From contig NZ_AP019783.1 of the NCBI RefSeq assembly GCF_019670005.1, positions 888,501-952,500 of the forward strand: DNA of 64,000 bases, written 5' to 3'. The DNA comes from Methylomagnum ishizawai. Lineage in GTDB: Bacteria; Pseudomonadota; Gammaproteobacteria; Methylococcales; Methylococcaceae. The notes beneath the pieces were generated by a model. The model was not told the DNA's origin and did not search any database. It worked only from the letters and a program-made list of their open reading frames with translations. The number at the start of each line of letters is the position of its first letter. Positions within the stretch are counted from its first letter, which is position 1. The position numbers and the translations under genes are program-made. This document shows positions 27,161-34,516 of the stretch, piece after piece.

Positions 27161-27636
27161 AAAACCCCCTTGAGCTTGCGTCCGCCGGTGATCGCGAAAC
27201 CTTGGTTTTCGTAGAAGGCCAGGGTTTTATCGAACTGGGGCAGGGGCGGCGTAGTGACTTCCAGGCGTTTCCAGCCGCGGGCCCGGCCCAGTTCCCGCGC
27301 TTGTCCGAGTAAACGCCGCCCCAGGGTTTGCGAGCGGAAACCGGGGCGTACGAATAATTCTGCAATCGTGCCGAAGCTGCCTTCGGCATAAAGGGCGTGG
27401 CTTTCGTAGAGCGCGATGAATCCCATCGGGTTTCCATCCGCCGTTTGGGCGAAGAAGACGAAGTATTTGCCCTGGGCCAGGAACTCTTCGAGCCGCGCCG
27501 TGGTGTCGGCGAGTTCGAAATTGAAGGCCGGAATACCTATCGCCGCCATGATTTCCTGGAGTAATTCGCCCACCAGGGGGGCGATTAGCGGGGCGTCGTG
27601 CGGGGTCGCGCCGTGGATGGAACAGTTCGCCGTCAT
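27157..27636 (-). CDS. GNAT-family N-acetyltransferase
   Basis: A 159-residue acyl-CoA-dependent acetyltransferase of the GNAT fold. The core strand and pyrophosphate loop are seen in GTIAELFVRPGFRSQTLGRRLLGQARELGRARG, and the C-terminal part reads FYENQGFAITGGRKLKGVL, typical of the family. The substrate (amine, protein terminus or antibiotic) cannot be told. The start at 27636 (MTANCSIHG) was chosen over an upstream in-frame ATG because the added residues are low-complexity. It is the first gene of a two-gene unit with the NERD protein. Confidence 0.82.
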   Translation of the reverse strand: MTANCSIHGATPHDAPLIAPLVGELLQEIMAAIGIPAFNFELADTTARLEEFLAQGKYFVFFAQTADGNPMGFIALYESHALYAEGSFGTIAELFVRPGFRSQTLGRRLLGQARELGRARGWKRLEVTTPPLPQFDKTLAFYENQGFAITGGRKLKGVL

Positions 27637-27859
27637 TGTCGAATCCTTATCGTATCGCTCGGTTGCCGATGAATCCGTCCGCCGCCGTAAACCCAAACAC
27701 AGGACAGCGGGCAAGGATCATGCTTGAGTGGTGTTATAGCACATCCCGGTGGCGATAAAGTATCGGGAAAACCGTGCGGGAAGGTGGCTTGAACCAAAGC
27801 CTGGATTCGGCCTACTAAACCCTTGGGCGGATTCGCCGGAACCCTGCGAGGCAAGCGTT

Positions 27860-28018
27860 ATGGACAGCTATACGGATTTTCTTCTGAACGAATTGGTGGG
27901 TATGTCGGGCTTGGACGACGCCCAAGCCGCCGAGGTGGTCGAAAAACTCGAAATCCTCCGGGAAGAGGATTCGGGGATACGGGCGGTGGAGGCCGTCGCG
28001 TCCGAGGAACTGGGTTGA
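27860..28018 (+). CDS. Very small acidic ORF (52 residues), function unknown
   Basis: The frame from ATG 27860 encodes 52 residues, strongly acidic and helical (MDSYTDFLLNELVGMSG, then DDAQAAEVVEKLEIL), with no membrane segment. The upstream GCGAGGCAAGCG is a weak ribosome site. Coding-like composition and a clean helical amphipathic pattern argue that it is real, but I recognise no family. It lies upstream of the nitrate transporter promoter. Confidence 0.45.
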   Translation: MDSYTDFLLNELVGMSGLDDAQAAEVVEKLEILREEDSGIRAVEAVASEELG

Positions 28019-28178
28019 TATGACCGCTTGGGTTGTTGATAACCAGGCCGATTGCACTGGAACGGGGCGGTTGTTCGGAGTTCTTGGTGCGGGGCGGGGC
28101 GGAAGGTTCCGCCCGGCGCTGTGCCGGGGCGGGCTAAGGCCTTGAACCGCCAAGCCTAAGCCGGTCCGGGCGGCGTTT

Positions 28179-28192
28179 GGCATCGTCCCTGC
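28179..28192 (+). promoter_or_regulatory. Sigma54 promoter of the nitrate transporter gene
   Basis: TTGGCATCGTCCCTGCAT contains GG at 28179-28180 and GC at 28191-28192 with exactly 10 bases between, the -24/-12 layout. Transcription would start near 28203, just before the first ANTAR hairpin at 28208. Confidence 0.8.
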
Positions 28193-28207
28193 ATACGGCC
28201 CCGCGTG

Positions 28208-28295
28208 GTCGTCCTAATGGCGGGGCGGCGCGATTCTGACAAAGGCGTCTTGCGAACCCTACTCTTCGAGCGGGGTTCGCCGGACGCCTTTTTTT
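28208..28295 (+). promoter_or_regulatory. ANTAR (NasT) antiterminator leader of the nitrate transporter gene
   Basis: Hairpin P1 (28208-28229) has an 8-bp stem closing the hexaloop AATGGC. Hairpin P2 (28238-28249) has GAC/GTC closing the hexaloop AAAGGC. Both loops carry A at position 1 and G at position 4, the ANTAR recognition signature. The P2 loop and 3' arm are also the 5' arm of an intrinsic terminator (AAAGGCGTC at 28241-28249 with GACGCCTTT, plus GCGAACC/GGTTCGC, ending in seven T at 28289-28295). NasT bound to P1-P2 would block the terminator. Confidence 0.85.
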
Positions 28296-28342
28296 GTGCC
28301 CAGGAAAAGGCACGCTTACTCCAAACCCACGGGTGCTTAGCG

Positions 28343-29620
28343 ATGAACCTCAAGGAATTCAAACAAGCGGGCCATTGGCCGACGCTGTTATCGGCCTTTT
28401 TGTATTTCGACGTGTCCTTCATGGTCTGGGTGATGCTGGGACCGTTGTCGCTCTACATCACCAAGGACCTGGGGATTCCGGTCGGGGAGAAATTCACCCT
28501 GGTCGCCATTCCCATCCTGTCGGGGGCGGTGTTCCGCATCGTCCTGGGCTCGCTGGCCGACCATCTCGGGGCCAAGCTGACCGGCATCCTGGCCCAGATG
28601 TTGGTCATCGCGGGGATGGCCTATGTGTTCTTGTTCGGGCTGGGCTCCAAGTTGGAGGTGGAGTTGCTGGGCGGGCTGTTGGGTGTGGCCGGGGCCAGTT
28701 TCGCCGTGGCCTTGCCGCAGGCCAGCCGTTGGTATCCACCCAAGTTCCAGGGCATCGTGATGGGCATCGCCGGGGCGGGCAATATGGGCGTGGTGCTGGA
28801 TTCGATGATCGTGCCGGTGCTGGCGGAAAAATTCGGCTGGCAGGCGGTGTTCGGCTTCCTGATGATCCCGCTGCTCATCGTGCTGGTGATTTATGCGGTC
28901 CTGGTCAAGGACGCCCCGGACAAGCGCGCCCCGGTCACGTTCGCCAATTACGCGGCGGTGTTGAAGGACGTGGATTGCTGGTGGTTCATGTTCTTCTATT
29001 CCATCACCTTCGGCGGTTTCGTGGGCCTCGGGAACGCGCTGCCCTTGTATTTCACCAGTTGGTACCACGTTTCCGGGGTCGCGGCGGGGTTGATGGCGGC
29101 CATCGTGGTGTTCGCCGGGTCGATGTTCCGGCCTTTGGGCGGCTATCTGGCCGACCGGCTGGGCGGCATCAAGGTCTTGCAGGTGTTGTTCGTGCTGGTC
29201 TCGCTGTGCTATCTCGCGATCTCGTTCATGCCGGAAGGCCCGGCCGCGCCCAGCACCAGCGCCGAGGCCAAGGTGGCGGGCTGGGGCTTCCTGGAATTGC
29301 CCGCCGTGGCCTGGGGGGCGGTCGCCATCTTCTTCGTGGGCACGCTGTCGCTGGGGATGGGCAATGGCTCGGTATTCCAATTGGTGCCCTTGCGCTTCCG
29401 CAAGGAAATCGGCGTGGTCACGGGCTTGGTGGGCTGCGCCGGGGGCGTGGGCGGGTTTTTCCTGGCGAAGGCGCTGGGCTGGTCCTGGGAGATGCAACAT
29501 GGGTTCGCCTTGGGGTTCAGCGTGTTCGCGCTGCTGCCTTTGTTCGGGCTGGGCGGGTTGTTGCTGGTCAAGCGGCGCTGGCGCACCACGTGGGGCGCGG
29601 TGGCGGAGGCGCGGGTATAG
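28343..29620 (+). CDS. narK: Nitrate/nitrite transporter, NNP family (MFS)
   Basis: This 425-residue inner-membrane protein with about 12 membrane helices takes up nitrate, or exchanges nitrate and nitrite. The two glycine-rich nitrate-signature segments are present: MGIAGAGNMGVVLDSMIVP (about 137) and GLVGCAGGVGGFFLAKALG (about 355). The MFS loop after TM2 is VLGSLADHLGAKLTG. The start MNLKEFKQAGHWPTL is family-typical; the upstream open frame runs through the leader hairpins and is not coding. It begins 48 bp after the leader terminator and is followed by the phosphatase-kinase gene, as in the Pseudomonas nitrate assimilation cluster. Confidence 0.92.
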   Translation: MNLKEFKQAGHWPTLLSAFLYFDVSFMVWVMLGPLSLYITKDLGIPVGEKFTLVAIPILSGAVFRIVLGSLADHLGAKLTGILAQMLVIAGMAYVFLFGLGSKLEVELLGGLLGVAGASFAVALPQASRWYPPKFQGIVMGIAGAGNMGVVLDSMIVPVLAEKFGWQAVFGFLMIPLLIVLVIYAVLVKDAPDKRAPVTFANYAAVLKDVDCWWFMFFYSITFGGFVGLGNALPLYFTSWYHVSGVAAGLMAAIVVFAGSMFRPLGGYLADRLGGIKVLQVLFVLVSLCYLAISFMPEGPAAPSTSAEAKVAGWGFLELPAVAWGAVAIFFVGTLSLGMGNGSVFQLVPLRFRKEIGVVTGLVGCAGGVGGFFLAKALGWSWEMQHGFALGFSVFALLPLFGLGGLLLVKRRWRTTWGAVAEARV

Positions 29621-29632
29621 CTTCCGCAACGG

Positions 29633-29655
29633 TGGGTTACGCTATCGCTAACCCA
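29633..29655. repeat. Small palindromic repeat (AACCCA type)
   Basis: TGGGTTA (29633-29639) and TAACCCA (29649-29655) flank a nine-base loop. The flank ACCCATCCTGCG and the core resemble the element at 48792-48852. Confidence 0.5.
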
Positions 29656-29680
29656 TCCTGCGAATACGCCGTTTGTCGCC

Positions 29681-31402
29681 ATGACCGAACCTTGCTTGAG
29701 TTTCCGCGCCGCCTTCGCCTCCTTGCAAGGGCGGCGCGAGGACAACCAGGATTTCGCCGCCATCGCCGAACCGCCGTTGCGGGAATTGGGCCTGTGCGGG
29801 GCGGTGCTGGCGGTGGCGGACGGCATGGGCGGTACCCAGGGCGGGCGGGTCGCCGCCGAGCTTTGCGTCCGGGGCTTCCTCGAAGCCTGGTATGGCCTGC
29901 CGGAAACCCTGGAACCGGAACGGCGGGTGGAACGGGCCTTGGCCCCGGTCAACCGTTGGGTCCACGCCCTGGGCCGGCACGATCCCCAACTGGCCGGGAT
30001 GGGCACCACCTTCAGCGCGGTGATCCTCCGGGGCCGCCGCGCCCATCTGGTGCATGTGGGCGATAGCCGCGTCTACCGCCTGCGCGGCGAAAACCTGGAA
30101 CTCTTGTCCGAAGACCATACCCTGGCCGGTCCCGGCCAGGACCATATCCTCTACCGCGCCATCGGCCTGGAAGCGCGGCTCCGCATCGATTACGCCGAAT
30201 ATCCCCTCGAACCCCACGACCGCTTCCTGCTGTGCAGCGATGGCGTCCATGGCGCTTTGAAAACCGCCGATCTCGCCCGCGTATTGCTGGAACGCGCCAC
30301 GCCGGAAGCCACGGCGGCGAATCTCGCCGAATCGGCCCTGCAACGGGGCGGGCAGGACAATATCACCGCCCTGGTGGTGGACGTGCTCGCCCTGCCCAGG
30401 GCCGACCGGCGGGCGCTCCGCGATTGGATCGAAACCTTGCCCTTGCTGGAACTGCCCGAACTGGGCGGGATGGTGGATGGCTTCCGGTTGGAGCGGCGTT
30501 TGGCCTTGGGCCGTTATAGCGCCTTGTTCGTCGCCAGCGATCCGGGCAACGATACCCAGGTGGTGCTGAAATTCCCCCATCCCAGGGTGGCGGACGAGCG
30601 GGAATACCACGATGCCTTCTTGCGGGAAGCCTGGATCGGGGCGCGGGTGAAAAGCCCGTGGGTGGCGGAAATTTTGGAACAAGCGCCGGGCCGCCAAACC
30701 CGGCTGTATTCGGTGATGCCGTTCTATCCCGGCCCGACCCTGGAGCAGTGGCTGGCCCGGCGGGGTCCGCCCGGTTTGGAGCAAGGCATCGATATCGCCT
30801 TGAAGCTGTGCAAGGCGGTCCACGCCCTGCACCGCCAGCGCATCGTCCACCGCGATATCAAGCCGGACAACATCCTATTGCCGGATGCGGGGGGCTTGAA
30901 ACTCTTGGACCTCGGCATCGCCCGGCTCCCGGCCTGGGACGAGGACGAGACCGATCCCGTGCCGGGCACGCCCAGCTATATGGCCCCCGAGTTGTTCCAC
31001 GGCGGGCGGGGCGGCGTCGCCAGCGATGTCTATGCGCTGGGCGTGACCCTCTACCGGCTGTTCGGTGGTGCCTATCCTTACGGCGAGGTCGAGCCTTTCG
31101 CCGCGCCGCGTTTTGTCGGCCCGCCCCAGCCCTTGACGGCCCAGCGCCCGGACCTCCCGGTTTGGCTGGATGCGGTGCTGGAACGGGCCGTGGCCGTGGA
31201 CCCGGACCGGCGCTATGCCGATAGCGTCGAACTGGCCTACGACTTGGAAGCGGGCCTTGCCAAGGGCGGCGGCAAGCGGACCCCGGCGCGGCGGCTATCC
31301 CTATACGAGCGCGATCCGCTGGCGTTCTGGAAGGGCGTGGCGCTGGCCTTGTTCGGCGGGCTGATGGTGTGCCTGTATCGGCTGGCGGGTGGATGCGGAT
31401 AG
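29681..31402 (+). CDS. Fused PP2C phosphatase and Ser/Thr protein kinase, membrane-anchored
   Basis: This 573-residue protein joins antagonistic activities. Residues about 1-245 are a PP2C phosphatase with the metal-site motifs RREDNQDF, AVADGMGG, LVHVGDSRVYRL, LLCSDGVHG and GGQDNITALVV. Residues about 265-525 are a Hanks-type kinase with the ATP lysine in VVLKFPHP, catalytic HRDIKPDNILL and APE; the usual DFG reads DLG and the glycine loop is weak (LALGRYSALF). A C-terminal membrane helix (WKGVALALFGGLMVCLYRL) anchors it. It follows narK by 60 bp and is closed by its own terminator. The same fusion occurs in Pseudomonas nitrate clusters (from memory); its substrate is not known to me. Confidence 0.88.
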   Translation: MTEPCLSFRAAFASLQGRREDNQDFAAIAEPPLRELGLCGAVLAVADGMGGTQGGRVAAELCVRGFLEAWYGLPETLEPERRVERALAPVNRWVHALGRHDPQLAGMGTTFSAVILRGRRAHLVHVGDSRVYRLRGENLELLSEDHTLAGPGQDHILYRAIGLEARLRIDYAEYPLEPHDRFLLCSDGVHGALKTADLARVLLERATPEATAANLAESALQRGGQDNITALVVDVLALPRADRRALRDWIETLPLLELPELGGMVDGFRLERRLALGRYSALFVASDPGNDTQVVLKFPHPRVADEREYHDAFLREAWIGARVKSPWVAEILEQAPGRQTRLYSVMPFYPGPTLEQWLARRGPPGLEQGIDIALKLCKAVHALHRQRIVHRDIKPDNILLPDAGGLKLLDLGIARLPAWDEDETDPVPGTPSYMAPELFHGGRGGVASDVYALGVTLYRLFGGAYPYGEVEPFAAPRFVGPPQPLTAQRPDLPVWLDAVLERAVAVDPDRRYADSVELAYDLEAGLAKGGGKRTPARRLSLYERDPLAFWKGVALALFGGLMVCLYRLAGGCG

Positions 31403-31436
31403 GCGGCGAGCCGCACCACGACCGTTCAACTTCTCC

Positions 31437-31476
31437 CCCGCATGGTGCAAACTTCTCGGCGTCATGCGGGTTTTTT
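31437..31476 (+). terminator. Intrinsic terminator after the phosphatase-kinase gene
   Basis: CCCGCATG (31437-31444) pairs with CATGCGGG (31463-31470), followed by six T. It isolates the narK unit from the nirB promoter downstream. Confidence 0.8.
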
Positions 31477-31514
31477 ATGCCCGAATCCCAGTCTCCACGC
31501 CCGTCGCGCCGTCC

Positions 31515-31528
31515 GGCACGATCCCTGC
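31515..31528 (+). promoter_or_regulatory. Sigma54 promoter of nirB
   Basis: CGGCACGATCCCTGCTAA has GG at 31515-31516 and GC at 31527-31528 with 10 bases between, and a GGCACG box close to the -24 consensus. Transcription would start near 31539, 15 bp before the first ANTAR hairpin. Confidence 0.82.
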
Positions 31529-31554
31529 TAATAATCCAGGCAACGGCCCCCACG

Positions 31555-31639
31555 CGCCAACGGCGGCGACCCAGGGCCAATGACAAAGGCGTCATGCATC
31601 CAGCGGAGTTTTCCGCATCGGCTGCGGACGCCTTTTTTT
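31555..31639 (+). promoter_or_regulatory. ANTAR (NasT) antiterminator leader of nirB
   Basis: P1: CGCC/GGCG stem with hexaloop AACGGC (31555-31568). P2: ATGAC/GTCAT stem with hexaloop AAAGGC (31580-31595). The P2 loop and 3' arm AAAGGCGTC (31585-31593) form the 5' arm of the terminator that ends GACGCC plus seven T (31627-31639); an inner GCGGA/TCCGC hairpin fills its loop. P2 and the terminator are mutually exclusive. nirB starts 58 bp further on. Confidence 0.87.
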
Positions 31640-31697
31640 GTTGCCCGAAATATCCGCCCGGAACACAAGCGCCGGGCCAGCGAAGGCAGGAAACCTT

Positions 31698-34139
31698 ATG
31701 AGCAAGCAGAAACTGATCCTGGTCGGCAATGGCATGGCCGGTATGCGCACCGTGGAAGAACTCCTGAAACGGGCACCGGACCTGTACGACATCACCGTGT
31801 TCGGGGCCGAACCCCACACCAATTACAACCGCATCCTGCTGTCCCCGGTGCTGACCGGGGAAAAGCGCCTGCAAGACATCGTCATCCACGACGAGGCTTG
31901 GTACGCCGAGCGCGATATCACCCTCCACAAGGGCCGTCCCATCGCCGCCATCGACCGCCACAAACGCCGGGTCCGCACGGCGGATGGCCTGGAACTCGGC
32001 TACGACCGGCTATTGCTCGCCACCGGCTCGCTGCCGTTCATCCTGCCGGTGCCGGGCAAGGATTTGGACGGCGTCATCGGCTTCCGCGATATCGGCGATG
32101 TGAACCGGATGCTGGAAGCTTCGGAACAATACTCCCATGCCGTGGTGATCGGCGGCGGCTTGCTCGGCCTCGAAGCCGCCAACGGTCTCCGGCAGCGCGG
32201 CATGAAAGTCACCGTGGTGCATTTGCTCGACACGCTGATGGAGCGGCAATTGGATAAGCCCGCCTCCGACCTGCTGAAAGCCGCGCTGGAAAAGAGCGGC
32301 CTGGAATTCAAGCTGGAAGCCCAGACCGAAGCCTTGTTGGGCGAGGAGGGCCGGGTCAGGGCGGTCAGGTTCAAGGACGGCGCGGAAATCCCCGCCGATC
32401 TGGTGGTGATGGCCGTGGGCATCCGCCCCAATGTGGAACTGGCCAAAGCCGCCGGACTGCACTGCGAACGCGGCATCCTGGTGGACGACGGCCTCAAGAC
32501 CTTCGATCCCCATATCTACGCCGTGGGCGAATGCGTGCAGCATCGTGGCCAGTTGTTCGGGCTGGTCGCGCCCTTGTTCGAGCAGGCCAAGGTTTGCGCC
32601 GAGCATCTGGCCGGTCCGAGCGCCGCGGCCTACGAAAGTTCGGCGACCTCCACCAAGCTCAAAGTGACCGGCATCGATGTGTTCTCCGCCGGGGATTTCC
32701 AGGGCGGCGCGGACACCGAGGAACTGGTGTTCCAGGACCGGGGCCGGGGCGTCTACAAAAAGCTGGTGCTGCGCGATAACCGCATCCAGGGCGCGGTGCT
32801 ATACGGCGATACCGCCGACGGGGCTTGGTATTTCCAGCTGATGCGGGAAGGCACCGATATCGCGGCGATCCGCGAGCAGGTGCTGTTCGGCCAGGCCCAG
32901 GTGGACGCGGCGGGCGCGGGTCCGGCTCCCGTCAACCGCGCCGCCGCCCTGCCGGACGGGGCCGAGGTTTGCGGCTGCAATGGCGTGTGCAAGAAAACCA
33001 TCGTCGATGCCATCGTCGGCCACAAGCTGTCCAGCCTGGACGAGGTGCGGGCGCAGACCAAGGCTTCGGCCTCCTGCGGTTCCTGCACCGGTTTGGTCGA
33101 GCAAATCCTGCAACATACCTTGGGCGGGGCTTACGCGGCGGGCGAGGCCAAGAAATCCCTGTGCAAATGCACCGGCCACAGCCACGAGGACATCCGCGCC
33201 GCCATCCGCGAACGCAACCTCAAGAGCATTCCCGAACTCATGCGGGCGCTGGCCTGGAAAACCTCGGATGGTTGCCACACCTGCCGCCCGGCCCTGAATT
33301 ATTACCTGTTGTGCGCCTGGCCGGAGGAGTACCGCGACGACCCGCAATCCCGCTTCGTCAACGAGCGCAAGCACGCCAATATCCAGAAGGACGGCACCTA
33401 CTCGGTGGTCCCGCGCATCTGGGGCGGCGTCACCAGCGCCCAGGAACTCAGGGCCATCGCCGATGTGGCGGAAAAATTCCAGGTGCCCTGCGTCAAGATC
33501 ACCGGCGGCCAGCGTATCGACCTGTTGGGCGTGCCGGGCGAGCAATTGCCGGATATCTGGGCGGAACTGGGCCGGCACGGACTGGTGTCGGGCCATGCCT
33601 ACGGCAAGGCGCTACGCACGGTGAAAACCTGCGTCGGCCAGGAATGGTGCCGGTTCGGCACCCAGGATTCGACCCAAATGGGCATCGAACTGGAGCAAAT
33701 GACCTGGGGCTCCTGGACCCCGCATAAATTCAAGATGGCGGTGTCGGGCTGTCCGCGCAATTGCGCCGAGGCCACCATCAAGGATTTCGGCGTGGTGGCG
33801 GTGGAGTCCGGCTGGGAATTGCATGTCGGCGGCAATGGCGGGATCAAGGTGCGGGCCACCGACCTGCTGTGCAAGGTCGAGACCCCCGAGGAGGTGAAGG
33901 AATATTGCGGTGCCTTCATGCAGTTGTACCGCGAAGAGGCCCGCTATCTGGAACGCACCGCGCCCTGGATCGAGCGGGTCGGGCTGGATTTCGTCAAGCG
34001 CCATATCGTCGAGGACGCGGCGGGGCGCAAGGCGCTGTATGCGCGGTTCCTGCAATCGCAAGCACCGGCCCAGGTCGATCCCTGGGCCGAACTCTCGAAA
34101 CAGCGCGAGCAATTCGCGCCTTTGCACAAGCTGGGGTGA
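31698..34139 (+). CDS. nirB: NAD(P)H-dependent nitrite reductase, large subunit
   Basis: This 813-residue cytoplasmic enzyme reduces nitrite to ammonium. Domains in order: FAD/NAD(P)H oxidoreductase (about 1-310, KLILVGNGMAGMRTVEEL and VVIGGGLLGLEAANGL); two BFD-type [2Fe-2S] segments (CGCNGVCKKTIVDAI...CGSC near 425-465 and CKCTGHSHEDIRAAI...CHTC near 490-535); a ferredoxin-like nitrite-reductase half domain (550-620); and the sirohaem/4Fe-4S site with CVGQEWC and SGCPRNC (about 645-690). The start MSKQKLILV is set by homology and follows GCAGGAAACC. nirD follows after 3 bp. Expression is expected to depend on the leader attenuator upstream. Confidence 0.96.
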   Translation: MSKQKLILVGNGMAGMRTVEELLKRAPDLYDITVFGAEPHTNYNRILLSPVLTGEKRLQDIVIHDEAWYAERDITLHKGRPIAAIDRHKRRVRTADGLELGYDRLLLATGSLPFILPVPGKDLDGVIGFRDIGDVNRMLEASEQYSHAVVIGGGLLGLEAANGLRQRGMKVTVVHLLDTLMERQLDKPASDLLKAALEKSGLEFKLEAQTEALLGEEGRVRAVRFKDGAEIPADLVVMAVGIRPNVELAKAAGLHCERGILVDDGLKTFDPHIYAVGECVQHRGQLFGLVAPLFEQAKVCAEHLAGPSAAAYESSATSTKLKVTGIDVFSAGDFQGGADTEELVFQDRGRGVYKKLVLRDNRIQGAVLYGDTADGAWYFQLMREGTDIAAIREQVLFGQAQVDAAGAGPAPVNRAAALPDGAEVCGCNGVCKKTIVDAIVGHKLSSLDEVRAQTKASASCGSCTGLVEQILQHTLGGAYAAGEAKKSLCKCTGHSHEDIRAAIRERNLKSIPELMRALAWKTSDGCHTCRPALNYYLLCAWPEEYRDDPQSRFVNERKHANIQKDGTYSVVPRIWGGVTSAQELRAIADVAEKFQVPCVKITGGQRIDLLGVPGEQLPDIWAELGRHGLVSGHAYGKALRTVKTCVGQEWCRFGTQDSTQMGIELEQMTWGSWTPHKFKMAVSGCPRNCAEATIKDFGVVAVESGWELHVGGNGGIKVRATDLLCKVETPEEVKEYCGAFMQLYREEARYLERTAPWIERVGLDFVKRHIVEDAAGRKALYARFLQSQAPAQVDPWAELSKQREQFAPLHKLG

Positions 34140-34142
34140 GCC

Positions 34143-34460
34143 ATGGGCGAATGGATCGAAATCGGCCACATCGACGATATCCCGCCGCAAGCCGCCCGCA
34201 CGGTGGCGACGGCCTTCGGCGATATCGCGGTATTCCGCACGGTGGACGACCGCTTTTTCGCGGTGCGCGACCGCTGCCCGCACAAGGGCGGGCCGCTGTC
34301 GCAGGGGATCGTGCATGGCGGGCGGGTCGCCTGTCCCTTGCATAACTGGGTGATCGATCTCGCCACGGGCGAGGCGGTGGCCCCGGATAAGGGCTGCGCC
34401 CATCGCTATGCGGTGAAGGTGGAGGCGGGGCGCTTGTTCCTGGGATCGGCGGTGCGATAG
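34143..34460 (+). CDS. nirD: Nitrite reductase small subunit (Rieske-like)
   Basis: A 105-residue Rieske-fold protein that partners NirB. It has both cluster-ligand pairs, CPHKGG (about 46-51) and CPLHNW (about 66-71), so unlike E. coli NirD, which lacks the ligands, it probably binds a [2Fe-2S] cluster. It begins 3 bp after nirB and ends 56 bp before the nitrate reductase gene, consistent with one nirB-nirD-nas operon. Confidence 0.93.
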   Translation: MGEWIEIGHIDDIPPQAARTVATAFGDIAVFRTVDDRFFAVRDRCPHKGGPLSQGIVHGGRVACPLHNWVIDLATGEAVAPDKGCAHRYAVKVEAGRLFLGSAVR

Positions 34461-34516
34461 CGCCCGACCCTCCGCTTGTCTCCAGTCAATCATCCTAGCC
34501 ATGTGAGAGCCTAGCC

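Noticed and set aside
31638-31697. Longer nirB start 20 codons upstream
   Set aside because: It would begin inside the terminator T-run, and the extra residues do not resemble NirB.
30858-31961. 367-codon minus-strand frame across the kinase end and nirB leader
   Set aside because: It crosses a terminator, a promoter and leader hairpins, and its translation is low-complexity.
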